A DNA stretch of 64,000 nucleotides from Peronospora farinosa (Eukaryota > Oomycota > Peronosporomycetes > Peronosporales > Peronosporaceae), in NCBI GenBank assembly GCA_947646735.1, contig CANTFK010000380.1, forward strand, positions 169,884 to 233,883, given 5' to 3'. A model generated the notes under the pieces. It was not told the DNA's origin. It searched no databases and saw only the letters and a program-made list of their open reading frames with translations. The translations under genes and the position numbers were made by a program. Positions 50,417 to 60,999 of the stretch are shown here, piece by piece. Positions within the stretch are counted from its first letter, which is position 1, and every line of letters starts with the position of its first letter.

Positions 50417-50999
50417 GACGGCAGCGTCGCCAAATGGCAGCTGCGAGACGCAAGGCGTCTGTTTTATCACGTAGTAATGTCAGTGACCAGTTGTACACCC
50501 TGGTCAACGGAGTGACAAAGGTGATGTAGATGGTGAGGTTAACCTTGAGGCCTTCCCATCACTAAATGCTCTCTTAGAGATAGACGAAATGTATGTGGAT
50601 GAATTTCATTAAGCCTTGAAGGCTGGGAATCTATCCGATATGGTGGTCATTCGATCTGACCTCGAGTTGAACTCATCCTCGCTTGTCGATGAGGTAGTCT
50701 TTGAAGATACAAAGGCGGCACTAATTGCACGTTGTATCATCATCTATGTTGAAAGACCCTTCGGATACCTACTATCCTTTAGTTAAGGAATTTCAGGACG
50801 TGGTGTGTCACGATCTATCCTTCTGATAGAGGTGTACGTCATGAGATTGAATAGGTCCCTGGAACCAAATACTGCGTAACACGGCAGTGGCCTTTACCCA
50901 GAGAACAGTGTGACGTCATTGACGATTTATTTCGTGCAAAGCACGCAGCGGGTAGGTGCGCGAGAGCAAATCTCCGCACTCGACACCCACTTTCTATGT

Positions 51000-52140
51000 T
51001 AAGAAAACGAATGGTAAATGGCGTATCGTCCATGCTTATAATAAGCTCAAAGCAGACACTATACCTGCACAGACGCCAATACCTAGATAGTATTTTCTTC
51101 AGAACAATACCCAAGGGGTTGTACCATGTACAGTGCGCTCGACTTAGTCGATGGTTATTACCAATTGCTCATGCGGGCTAGCGATATTCCGCTCAATGCT
51201 GTTAGTACTCCGAGCGGTATGCTCTGGGAGTGGTTGGTGATGCCCCAGGGGCTATCTAATGCTCCGGCTACGTTTAACCGTTTGGTGACGCAATTGTTTC
51301 GACACCATCGAAGTTATGCACATACGTACTTTGATGACATTTTTGTCCATAGTCATGCTGAACATGGGCGGCATGATACCGAGAACCATATTGTTCATTT
51401 ACGAGCAGTGCTCGAGTGCATGCGCACTAATAAGCTATATGCTAGTGCATCTAAGGGCATCTTCGGGGCCGAAGAGATTCCCTTTCTAGGGTGCTTCATT
51501 GGGAAGCGAGGCCTCCGAGCGGATCCCGCTAAGGTAAAATTCATAGTTGAGTGGTCCGTTCCACAGTCTCAGAAGGACTTGCGTAAATGGCTTGGCCTTG
51601 CCAATTACTTACACAAGTACAGTGAGAATTACGCTGATATGTCTCGGCCGTTATCCAATCTCCTTAAAAAGGATGTGGAATGGTGTTGGCAAGCCGAACA
51701 TGAGAACGATTTCTCAAGCGGTGAAGGCAACCTTTTTCATGCTCCTATTTTGGCTATGCCAGACCCTGAATGGCCATATAGCGTCGTCTGTGGCGCGTCG
51801 GATTTTGCCATTGGCAGTGCTCTGTTACAAACACATGATGAAGTACGTGTGCGTCTGATCGCCATTAAATCTCGTCAGCTGAAAGCTGCAGCAAAGAACT
51901 ATCCGGTTCATGACAAAGAGATACTTGCAATGAAGTATGCTCTCGTCAAAATTAGAGTTCATCTGCTGGGCTCGATTCTTTCTGCGATCTTTACCGATCA
52001 TGCGTCTTTACGCACTGCGACTCAGTCTCCTCATCTCTCACAGAATGGCCAGATGACTTTCATTCTTTGCTGAATATGAATTCGAGGTGATGTATATTCC
52101 GGTAAAGCAAAACGCTTTGGCTGATGCGTTGTCATGCAGA
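51000..52140 (+). pseudogene. pol: Reverse transcriptase and RNase H of element E
   Basis: The upstream part (FYVKKTNGKWRIVHAYNKLK region, about 50990-51050) is in another frame. The long frame 51126-52073 includes ALDLVDGYYQLLM, LWEWLVMPQGLSNAPATFNR, and the catalytic YFDDIFVHSHAE, where YFDD replaces the usual YxDD residue. The thumb and connection follow (KLYASASKGIFGAEEIPFLGC). RNase H blocks are VVCGASDFAIGSALLQ, in which the first catalytic D is now G, HDKEILAMKYALVK and FTDHASLRTA. A frameshift near 52040 breaks the C-terminus, and KQNALADALSCR is in the next frame. Confidence 0.88.
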
Positions 52141-52657
52141 CTATGAGCTTGCTCATTTTACGACGTTGTCGTCGTCGATCAATGATCTTATTTGTACGGA
52201 ATATGCTAAAGAAGATCATTTTGTAGCTTTTATACATGCCCTTGGCAGTGATAAGATTATGACTCGGACACTAAATTGTCGGCACGATTAGGTGCGAACC
52301 TTCATCGATATTCCATCGAACAGGGGCTATTATAACATTGCACGGATGCGATGGATTCTCCGCGTTTTGTGGTTCTTATGATGAGGACCTGAAGTATCGT
52401 ATTCTCTATGAGGTACATGATATCGCCATCTGTGGTCATTTGGGTCGTGAAAAGACCTATGGTTCAGTATGCTTATATAATTAAAGGCCCAAATTATATA
52501 ATTGGGTGAGCACATATTTGCGTACGTGTGAAACGTGTCAACGAGTGATAAACTCGCTCCATTCGGCAGCGCCGTTGGATGTTTTGCCTATTCCCACTGG
52601 GTGCTGGGAGTCCATTAGTATGGACTTTGTATTTGCCCTACCGAATGATTCGCGTGG

Positions 52658-53825
52658 TGTGGTGGAGTGGCGATCACAAATTTCTGATGTGATTCCGACT
52701 CCACTGGCACCCAGACGACCGACTAACGAAGGGGTACTCCGTTTCCGTGTATAGAAATTCCTTCCTCACCTTGTGTACCCGTCGGTAGGGCGGGCTGCAC
52801 TCTTCTTGGTGGACTTGAGTCGATGCTGAGCTTGACCGTGGTTGGGGATTGGTCGGGGGGTCGATCGCGTGGAAAATCCTACACGCGATCGAAAGTTGTA
52901 TGGGGGGGGGGGGTGCTCTATGAGTCACCCTGGTCTGCCTTGAGACCGCCTTATCCAAAGGTAGATACTTTATCTACTTAATTTCACTTGATCTTCTGAC
53001 CACTTGAGCCGTCTCGATCTTGTGCCTTGTCGTTTACGTTGTATACTGCGTCCGATCGCAGGTTTTTTTTCTTGGGTTGAGATTTCTTGTAATACCTGGC
53101 CAAACAATCCAGGGATATCACTTGTCGTAGCGTAGCAGAAGCTCTTGATCGTCGGGGGGCAAAGTTATCCGCCCGAAAGAAAAGTCTGTGTGCGCGCTTA
53201 AAAGTAAAAGAAACTCTGTTCAATGTAAACCAATTCAATACCAAATCCTACGATTATGCCTATCTGTATGACAGTATCTACTGCCGCGTGTCGTCTTTTT
53301 AGGAAAATCAGACCTCGGTATGTGGTCCACTTCGGATACCATCGCGATCTTATTTCGTCGATCGAGGTAACGATCGATCTGTAACCGGTTACATCTCGCG
53401 ATCGGCTTTCTGGATCGAGGTTACGATCGTCGATCACACTTGCTGATCATGATCGACGATCACGATTGTTGATCATGATCGTTGATCGTTGATCACGATC
53501 GACGATCACACTTGCTGATCCCAATCGTCGATCACACTTATTGATCACGATCGACGATTGCGATCGAGCGATCTCCCACCCTGATCGTCATCAAAGCCGC
53601 GTAATCCTCGGCCAACCGTGGCCATCACATGATCGATTCAGATAAGCTGTCATTCCAATACAATAGACAAGTATAAACTATGCGATCATTCATCAATAAA
53701 TCTTGATTGCTCCCATACAATAGCCAAGTATAATCCATAGAATATGATTCCCGCCGTGTAAGTGGTCCACATTATGATCACTTTTGATATCGTTGATCAG
53801 ACTTTTCTTGATTGACTTCACCACA
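52658..53825. mobile_element. LTR-like insertion (solo LTR?) with GATC-rich array inside the element E integrase
   Basis: The insert begins TGTGGTGGAGTGG and ends ACTTCACCACA, giving TG...CA ends with inverted tips (TGTGGTG/CACCACA). The flanks are gtgg before and ctgg after, a possible 4-base target duplication with one change; removing the insert restores the integrase frame across DSRG/NTGI. No coding frame with a known domain lies inside. A run of 12 G's occurs near 52902. Confidence 0.65.
53345..53575. repeat. GATC-dense palindromic array
   Basis: About 230 bases contain roughly twenty GATC sites, in variants of GATCGACGATCAC, GTTGATCATGATC and GCGATCG. Many overlap as self-complementary stretches, so hairpins are possible. 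Confidence 0.7.
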
Positions 53826-54329
53826 CTGGCAATACGGGTATTGTGGTCTTTGTTGACCGTTTGAGCAAGATGTCTCACTTAGCTGCTGTGTCAGACTCGA
53901 TCGAGGGTGAAGGTACATCGGAGATGTTTATCGATCGAGTGTTTGGCCAACATGTCTTGCCAGTGGCAATTGTTTCTGACCGTGATCCTCTTTTTACGAG
54001 TAAGTTTTGGAAGTCCGTTTCCCAGAGGCTAGGAACCCGATTGAACATGTTCACAGCGGATAATCCACAGACCGATGGTCAAACCGAACGTGTTAATCGC
54101 GTCGCTGAAGATATCCTCTGCATCTTGGCTGCTGAAATGCCTAAGCGTTGGAGCTCTATGCTCCCTATTGTAGAGTTTGCACTCAATAACTCCGTGAACG
54201 CCTCTACCGGCTATACTCCGTTCTATGTGAATGGCCTCACACACCCACACGTTCCATTAACTATACTACCGAGTGGTTCAGAGCTTAGTGGGGTAGAGGT
54301 TGTCTAACGGCTTGCTGATGTCAGCCTTA

Positions 54330-55113
54330 TTGCTGTTAAGAAGCAGGTGAACGCGTTTTTAGCGACGCAGTTGAATGTCTAACGACATGTGCGTGACGCA
54401 ATGGCTTATAGCCAAGATCAACACAAAGAATATGCGGATTCTAAAGGCAAAGCTATATTAATTGTTATGAGGTCGGAGACCAAGTCTTACTAAACGCCAC
54501 AATCGAAAGTGTCTGCTGTCTCAAAGACAAAGTTGCGTCCAGGTTTCATCGGACCTTTTACGGCCGTGGCCAAGAAAGGATTAGCGTATACACTTAATCT
54601 GCCGCGCAAATTGCGTACACAACCCGTGTTATACGTTAACATGCTTAAGCCACATGGGATCCGTTCCACGTGAATGCTAAGGCTCTTGCACCGAGGTCGT
54701 CGGCACATATCATCTGCACCGAGAGGTCAAGCAGCCTCTCCACTCGGATCCGGCTCTGCTCCAATGACTGGAGGCAAGTCTGCATCTGCTGAACGGTCTC
54801 ACAAAGACATTTCACCACCTGTAGTAGCTCAGCAGGAGCTTGTGCCGATACACCGGCCTCCGCCATCATCGCTCGATGATCAGGGGGACCTTCAGTTTCA
54901 TGTAGAACGACTTCTGTAAAAAGCGCGGTCGTCACGGCTAAAATCAGTATCTGGTGAAGTGGCGGAGATACCCCGAGTCGTGGAACTCATTGGAACTCGA
55001 AGTTTTTCTACGGCAGGATTGCCCATACGTCGTGGACGTTTTTGAACGTCGTGCGCAAGGACAACATGTTGTCGATGGCGTCTCCTACCAGTATGGTGGG
55101 AGTGGGTGATCTG
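54330..55113 (+). pseudogene. pol: Integrase C-terminus and chromodomain of element E
   Basis: The GPF module is readable as RPGFIGPFTAVAKKGLAYTLNLP and the following TQPVLYVNMLKPH in shifting frames (about 54535-54650). A Ser/Pro/His-rich linker follows with DQGDLQFHVERLL then a stop (54919). The chromodomain continues as QYLVKWRRYPESWNS (about 54945) and DCPYVVDVFERRA (about 55022), ending at a TGA at 55111. The linker overlaps the antisense coiled-coil frame. Confidence 0.75.
54645..54935 (-). CDS. Antisense coiled-coil ORF fragment of element E
   Basis: The 96-residue minus frame contains the heptad-like VKCLCETVQQMQTCLQSLEQ and SRIRVERLLDL, opposite the pol linker. It occupies the same position as the coiled coils of families A, C, D and F. 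I cannot follow it upstream of 54935 with confidence, so only the C-terminal part may be preserved. Confidence 0.4.
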   Translation of the reverse strand: MTTALFTEVVLHETEGPPDHRAMMAEAGVSAQAPAELLQVVKCLCETVQQMQTCLQSLEQSRIRVERLLDLSVQMICADDLGARALAFTWNGSHVA

Positions 55114-55869
55114 ACGGCCGGGCCCTGAGTTAAATTTGCGGCTACATGTGTAGCCTAAGAATTGGAATATTGAATGGCCGGCGCACAGCGCTGTCGTTGT
55201 TTCCGCAATCGTCCTCGAGCCTTCAGCTTAGCGTATTCGTAACGTATTTTCCGTTCCATTCGAACATCTGCCACACTGGCACTTGCGCGAATAGTCCATA
55301 TGCTACTCGAATGCCGCACATAATTTGCCTAGTGAACAAAGGCGCTATCGTCTTCATCTTCCGTTTGGCCTGCGAATAGCAAGATAGGAGCTTCTTTCAT
55401 GGGAGGGGCAGATGCACCACGTGCTTGCCTATCCAGGCGTGCCTTGTAATGGCTGAGGGTGGTCTAAACTGGCTCTGGGAACCTTTGGCGAAGAGCCATT
55501 CGCGTGGCGAGCTCCTTGGGCGTCGTAGCCTCCGATTGTATGGAACATATTTCATCGAATGGCATGTGGCCGCTTTGAGACGCTCGTCAACGGATCGTGG
55601 GTCAAAGACATAGTCTAGATGAACGGTGAGTTTGTTCATGACCTTTGATGGTGTGCATATCATAACTCCTTTTCAGCTTCTGTGTCTGTTGCTCGTCGAG
55701 CAAGTTCGTGATTGTAAAATTGGACGTTTTGCCAGGCGCTAAGCGCAATAAATTTAGTGTGTCAGCGACACCACGTCTAAGTAATTGGGTTCAATTCATG
55801 ACGAGAGTCAACATTAACCACAGGAGAGCTAAGCCTAGCCTCTTCGTTATCCATGCATTTGTGTCGCTT
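55114..55869. other. Unassigned region after element E
   Basis: Short frames on both strands (up to 88 codons, 55397-55663 minus) have no recognisable motif. It could contain a decayed N-terminal part of the element E antisense ORF, but this cannot be shown. Confidence 0.35.
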
Positions 55870-56450
55870 TCGTAGTCAACCATTTCGTCAAGGATTTCCT
55901 ATCAGAAGGTGTTTCGAGTCTAGAAATCGGTGCGAGGCGTCATGCACTCCATTGTCCAGCACAGAACTAACTGACTCAGTTAATGGCTCGGGCCAATAGC
56001 GCTTCTGTTTCCTAGCGAAGGTGGGTTCATGACTCACCAAAGCTTTTCTAGGTACATCGCGCGTGGCGCCTAAGGTTTTGGATCTCCAATCGATCCATGG
56101 CTCATGGCGTTCCATCCAGGCCATACCAAGAATGAGATCATATCTCGGGTCCAAATCTAGGACAAGACAACGCTCAACGCTTTGAAGTCTAAGAACTTCA
56201 CACCTAAGTTTAACGGAACTTTAGGAACGGTAACACGTACAACTGTCGCGTAAAAAAGGTTGTACTGTATCCATCTTGCGCATCTAACGCCTCAGGATAC
56301 AGCTGACTCCCTTCAAGGGAACAACGTCGGACATAATTTCCCGACGCCCCTAAGTCAGTTAAATTGACCATGGCTTTTTAGAGTCATAATTGGCGACACA
56401 ACCAACAGTCCTGGCTTATATTCATGCTCCATAGAAGCTTCCACAAAGGA
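55870..56450 (-). pseudogene. Inverted fragment of the element E protease region
   Basis: The minus strand is close to 49480-49920: TDLGASGNYVRRCSL near 56350, then MDPRYDLILGMAWMERHEPWIDW and SKTLGATRDVPRKALVSHEPTFARKQKRYW (56154-55970). It extends slightly further than the copy in element E (VSSVLDNGVHDASHRF). It ends where the family F LTR starts at 56456. Confidence 0.85.
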
Positions 56451-56455
56451 ACTTG

Positions 56456-56914
56456 TGTAGCGGGACTATAACGTACCGTCACTGACTCTCACGTGCGCTC
56501 AAGGAAGGATTAAGCCCAATTATTAGGTACTAAGTAAGTTTTACTCTAATTTTTAATTTTGTTTTAATTTGTACTAATTACGAAGATTTTGAAGTTGTAA
56601 CAAATACGACAGTGTTCCCGCCTTTTGGGAACCACACATTTACAGGTTAGTTTATTATTGGTCCATATTGAGACTCTAAGACCTAATAATAAACGAATAT
56701 TATATGTTCACGCTTTGCCCGCTAATTGGACACACACCTGCCTACATATGTAATATCCACGGTTGGTGAGTGCTGTCTTGAGAAGAGGGTGATATAATGG
56801 GTCACATTTCACTCATAACATTAACATCAATATACATAAATTAATAACATTAACATCAATATACATTACTTGTTTATTTATGTTGATGTTATGAGTAAAA
56901 TGTGACCTATTACA
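56456..56914 (-). repeat. 3' LTR of element F
   Basis: Plus-strand ends are TGTAGCGGG and CCTATTACA. It is related to 38662-39001 over most of its length. On the minus strand a purine tract (AAGAAGAGGGTGA) precedes TGTAATAGG. An inverted copy of this end lies inside it. Confidence 0.7.
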
Positions 56915-56945
56915 TCACCCTCTTCTTAAGACAGCACTCACCAAC
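56762..56945. repeat. Hairpin: about 69-bp inverted repeat at the LTR/antisense-ORF border
   Basis: GTTGGTGAGTGCTGTCTT at 56762 is matched by AAGACAGCACTCACCAAC ending at 56945. The arms continue inward for about 69 bases with roughly seven mismatches, to TAACATCAA/TTGATGTTA. The loop contains the direct repeat AATAACATTAACATCAATATAC-like units. Confidence 0.85.
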
Positions 56946-57898
56946 TGTAAGTGCTCAACTGTCGAAACCCAATCGCTCACAAACGAACAAGCAATGTCCG
57001 TAGACTTAACACCCAATCCTGCAGCACTCCCAAGCACCATCAGCGGGATTGCAACCACCAACATTATGCGCAATAACATATTACTGGGGCGCTGTATAAC
57101 TTGTCCGGAGCTCACGCTACGGACTCACTGTAAATGATGCGGGACTGCTCCCGGCGATTTCGAAAACTGCGTGCAAAGGGCTCTGATGGAATCGAATACG
57201 AGGCCCTGCAACGTTCTTGGTGTGCCTTCGTTCATCGTTGGAAGAGGATGCTCGAGGATGGTAGCAGCTTCCAATTGTGGCTCGCCACTCGGGAGGAGCT
57301 TCGCGCCGATCACTCCATCAGCGCGCTACGCAAAAGAGTGTGTGAGAATGCTTGGAATGAGGACCGTCTCTGCTTCGTCCATTTAAAAAATGATGCCAGT
57401 CTTGTGATTCGACTCCACTCCCAACTCATGACGAATGGCGACGACACATCGCTGAGTGTCCACTCGGCGAACGCGAACGAAGTTGGGTTGCAAAGTATAA
57501 GCGAATTCTGAGCGAACGGAAAAGCTCAGTTATTCGTGGTGCGCCTGGCTGGCAGCACCACTCGCGACGGAGTCAATCTCCGCTGATTAGTAAGCGCAGG
57601 GCGGCGACACGATCGCCTTCCCGTCCTGTTGCGCGATTCTCGCCTCGCAATCGTGATGATATGTATTTACCACGACGTTCTCGTTAACGACATCGTTCTC
57701 GTTCACGGCATCGTTCACGTCATCGTTCTCATTTTCGACGACGTGGACCCCCTCACCATTCTCGTTTGTCACGAGAGCTTTCGCTTTCGCGTTCGCGCTT
57801 ACATCGGAATAGTCCTACTTCGTGGTTTCACATGACTTGAATAATAAATTTAATAAAATATTCTTATTAGTTTTTTTATTTTTTTGTATCATATTTAA

Positions 57899-58502
57899 TT
57901 ATTTTTTACTTTTTTTTCCTGCTTTTTGAAAAATTTTTTCATTTTTTAATAATAAACCTTTTCCTTTATAAGGTTCAGGTTTTTTATAATTTTTTATATA
58001 ATGTACAAATTGATTTAAAAATATATAATCTATACTATGAAAAATTAATTTATGAGATTGATTAATAATTTCGATATTATTCGGAATTGATATAATTATA
58101 TTATGACTAAATCCTAATTTTAAAATTAGATTATTATTATCAATAAAAGCTTTAAAACCTATACCTTTTAAAAGTAAACTAATTTTAAAACCTTGTAAAA
58201 CACCTTTTATTTTTATTTTAATTAACTTATTATATAAATTTAAAATATTTTTTTTATTTTTTTATATTAAAATTTATTAATAATTTATTTTTTTTGATAA
58301 AAAAATGAATATTATTAATAAATTTTAAAGATAATAAACCTAAAGATGTTTCAAAAAAGATTGTTTTTTTTTTACTAAAAATTTTTATTTTTTGAGGAAA
58401 AATAAAAATTTTATCGATAAAAAAAAGTTTAATATTTCCTAAAGGACTTTTTAAAAAAATTTTATTTTTTATTTTGGTATTTTTTTTTAATATTTTAAAC
58501 AT
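57899..58502 (-). pseudogene. rpl6: Mitochondrial ribosomal protein uL6 gene copy
   Basis: The frame from 58502 starts MFKILKKNTKIKNKIFLKSP and runs to 58254, where a one-base loss in an A-run creates a stop. In the next frame the homology continues (LLKGIGFKAFIDNNNLILKLGFSHN) to the canonical L6 end PEPYKGKGLLLKNEKIFQKAGKK at a TAA at 57899. The full length would be about 200 residues. A homopolymer error in the assembly could also explain the break. Confidence 0.82.
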
Positions 58503-58511
58503 AATCTTATT

Positions 58512-58886
58512 TTAAAAAATTTTACAAATTAATTCGCCACCTACATTTAATTTTTTAGCTTGTAAATCTGTTAAAATACCTACTGATGTCGAAATAATAT
58601 AAAATCCTTTTTTATTCTTATATAAATCTTTATTAGTTATATATAAACGTTTTCCAGGTTTTGATAAACGTTTTATTTCAATAATAACTGCTTTATTTTT
58701 TTTATATTTTAAATAAATATCTAATTGATTTTTTGAATTTATTTTATAACCTTTTATAAAACCTTCTTTAACTAAAATATTTAAAATATTTATACTTTGT
58801 TTTGACTTTTGTTGAACTATTTTTGATTTTTTTGCTAAGTAACCGTTTTTTATTTTTGAAAATAAATTTGAAAGAGTATCTGTTAT
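58512..58886 (-). pseudogene. rps8: Mitochondrial ribosomal protein uS8 gene copy
   Basis: The frame reads TDTLSNLFSKIKNGYLAKKS at the start and GFYIISTSVGILTDLQAKKLNVGGELICKIF at the end, the S8 signature with the conserved T-S-x-G-I-L-T-D and G-G-E. It is open for about 124 residues. The normal ATG is not seen (ATA at the equivalent place), and upstream the frame runs into gypsy sequence to an ATG at 58985, forming a chimeric frame. As a nuclear copy with organellar codon use it is unlikely to be expressed. Confidence 0.8.
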
Positions 58887-59165
58887 AAAAAGCGGCAGAC
58901 TGTAAATTTGTTGAATTAAGTCGATACCTGCGCCCTTCTCATGGATTGACTGTAGTACTGATTGGGAAGGATCCTCGTGACCCACAATACGGTATACAAT
59001 CTAGCGCACTTGACCCTACGCATCAATAAGCGGAGGTGGTCCCTCGCGATGGCAGTGCTGGCGTCCTGGATGCCCAGGACGATGTTGATCAGGCCGTGAA
59101 TATAGCTGCCGATGCTCGGCTGGAGGCTGAGGCTGCCAGTGAGCGTGCTGTCCAGGCGGAGAAGA

Positions 59166-60343
59166 CTACGAGTGAGACCCGGCAGTCGAACCGTGAGCTG
59201 CTCGAACGGATGAGGTCTCTGTAGCGCCAGGTTCTTGGTCGTGTGTAGACGGCATCGCGGCCGCGCCCCTTGTCATCGGCGCATCGAGCACGACGGGAAG
59301 GCCGATCGACTTACGGACCCCTGGAGCCGGCATCGGAGCGAAGCCGTGAAGCGTAGCCGGGCGAAATTCATTTAGCCGACCGACGTAGAATGTCTGGTGG
59401 AGTCGCAATGACGAGGGGACGTCGAGCGTATAAGCGTCGCCGATTGCCTTCAGAATCTTGAATGGACCGATGAAGCGTGACGAGAGTTTACTCGCGCCCA
59501 GGTTAGCGACCGCTGAATCCCTTAGACCTTTGGTAGACAATAATACACGATCACCTTTCTCAAACTTGCTCATGTTTTTTCTGTTATGTTTGTCAGCGTT
59601 CACTTTCTGTTGGTCTACCGCAGATTGTAGTGCGTCGCGTACAAAACGGGTGATGGCTTGACGTTGCAGTATATACCCCGACACAGCCATGTCATCAATT
59701 TTTCGCGCCGACTCAATTGGCGCATAGTTGGCAGTAGGCGAACGCTTACCCGAAGACGGGTCAGTCAATGTCGGCGCATTCCATCGAGCTAATGGAGACG
59801 CCACGTCTCGTGGTGTCAAAGCAGCAGTCTTTGCCTTGGATCGATTTACTACATTGGCGTTCAAAATACCGTGAGCTGCACTCCATCCTTGTTTATCACC
59901 TTTATCCCCCTCCAGTTTGAGGCCACGAGGTGTCGTAGATCTTCTCACGGCAAGGAGAGTAGGAAAGGGAGGGTGAAGAGACGAATTCACAAAAAATGGC
60001 GTGAACCCTGTTGACGCGTGTACGGCGTTGTTGAGTGGGAACTTAGTGAGTGGTAAAACTGCACTACAACTTGTGAATGACGTAGCGTAACTTCGAAGAA
60101 CGTCTTCGAGAAACCGGTTCACGCGCTCAATTTGCCCATCCATTTCTGAGTGGGCCGCCGTCGACATCTGCAGTTTTGTCCCGAGGGGCACGAACAGTGA
60201 CGTCCAAAATGCGGACGTGAATCGCGGATCACGGTCCGAAGTAATGTTTCTGGCAGGACATGATGACGGAACACCGCGTCAAAAAAGTGCACCGCGTTTT
60301 CTGCCGCGGTGATCATAGCGTAAATAGGCACTAGATGTGTCAT
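59166..60343 (-). pseudogene. pol: Integrase core and C-terminus of element F
   Basis: The first frame (60343-60119) and the second (60191-59166) overlap at a lesion. The second D is within the ITSDRDPRF-like stretch (about 60225, frame broken). AAHSEMDGQIERVNR follows, and the glutamate position reads LPLTKFPLNN, so the catalytic E is lysine. The GPF module (RFIGPFKILKAIGDAYTLDVP, HQTFYVGRLNEFRP) is intact. The last 60 residues form a Pro/Ala/Ser linker before the chromodomain. Confidence 0.85.
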
Positions 60344-60411
60344 CTGTCAACAAAAACCAAGATGCCCGTTCGAGCTTGGTTATGGGGTGCAAGCCCGAAG
60401 ATGAAGTCCAT

Positions 60412-60897
60412 TTAAACTGATCGCCAGGCCTCGGCTTGAATTGGCAACGATAGTAAGGGAGCCTGCGACGATGGAGATTGCTTCACACGCTGGCAGATTT
60501 CGCACGTTTGGATCCAATTGCGTACCCACTTATACATGTGGGACCAGAAGAAGTCTCGAGACACAGCCGCGAAAGTCTTTTCGCGGCCTAAATGGCCGCC
60601 AGCAGGAGCATCGTGATACTCGTGAATGATTCTTGCACGCAAATCCATGTCATTGGCAATCACCGTGCGAGGAGAATCGAATTGGTCGATGCTATACAGA
60701 AGCAAATCGCCATCTAAACTGTATCGATGAATATGGTCGCGCTTGGTACGGGATAATGCTCCCAGTTCAGCATCGCTGGGAGCACGCAGATACTCGATAA
60801 TGTCTGCATAATCTGAGTCACCCTTGTACGCTGCGACGATCTCATCAAATAAACACGGCTCGGGTGTAACCCGAGTCAGATTTAGCGATACACACAT
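60412..60897 (-). pseudogene. pol: RNase H-integrase linker and integrase zinc-binding domain of element F
   Basis: The 161-residue frame ends with IIHEYHDAPAGGHLGREKTFAAV and WIQTCEICQRVKQSP, a full H-H-C-C module. The preceding part matches the spacer between RNase H and integrase in element A in length and style. It stops at the integrase core start. Confidence 0.85.
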
Positions 60898-60999
60898 CGC
60901 ACATCGGTCATCATCGTCCTCGTCATCAGTCGCCTGTCGAGTCAGGGCAGTCCGAGGATCGTAGGCGGGGTGTCGTGACAGAGCGTCAGCGAGAATATT

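Larger units (their letters stand above)
52320..54307 (+). pseudogene. pol: Integrase of element E, split by an LTR-like insertion
   Basis: The HHCC part is broken across frames: GHLGREKTY near 52437, then TYLRTCETCQRVI in the frame 52506-52754, then SMDFVFALPNDSRG with the first catalytic D. The frame resumes after 53825 at TGIVVFVDRLSKMSHL, and 53843-54307 holds VSDRDPLFTSKFW (second D), ADNPQTDGQTERVNR and IVEFALNNSVNASTG (glutamate). All three DDE residues remain. The insertion occupies 52658-53825. Confidence 0.85.
47958..55113 (+). mobile_element. Gypsy (chromovirus) element E
   Basis: The order is 5' LTR, gag, protease, linker with tandem peptide repeats, RT, RNase H, integrase (split by an insertion) and chromodomain. 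All parts carry stops or frameshifts. No matching 3' LTR is seen after 55113. Confidence 0.88.
57841..58920 (-). other. Nuclear insert of mitochondrial DNA (rps8-rpl6)
   Basis: About 1080 bases of very AT-rich DNA with organellar codon usage carry rps8 followed by rpl6 on the minus strand, an organellar/bacterial gene order. Both flanks are gypsy element F sequence, so the piece was inserted into the element. Compared with the family D copy about 80 bases of the element were lost at the site. Confidence 0.85.
56930..59224 (+). pseudogene. Antisense accessory ORF of element F (broken and interrupted)
   Basis: Conserved part 57134-57511 (125 residues) matches the family D antisense ORF (LQRSWCAF, RMLEDGSSFQLWLA, REELRADHSI, VCENAWNEDRLCFVH) and extends it with LHSQLMTNGDDTSLSVH. 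The Arg/Ser-rich part (SRSRHRSRHRSHFRRRG) is readable near 57680-57740. After the mitochondrial insert the coiled-coil end is open at 59036-59224 (NIAADARLEAEAASERAVQ to RELLERMRSL). The start codon position of the family D copy is AAG here. Confidence 0.5.
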
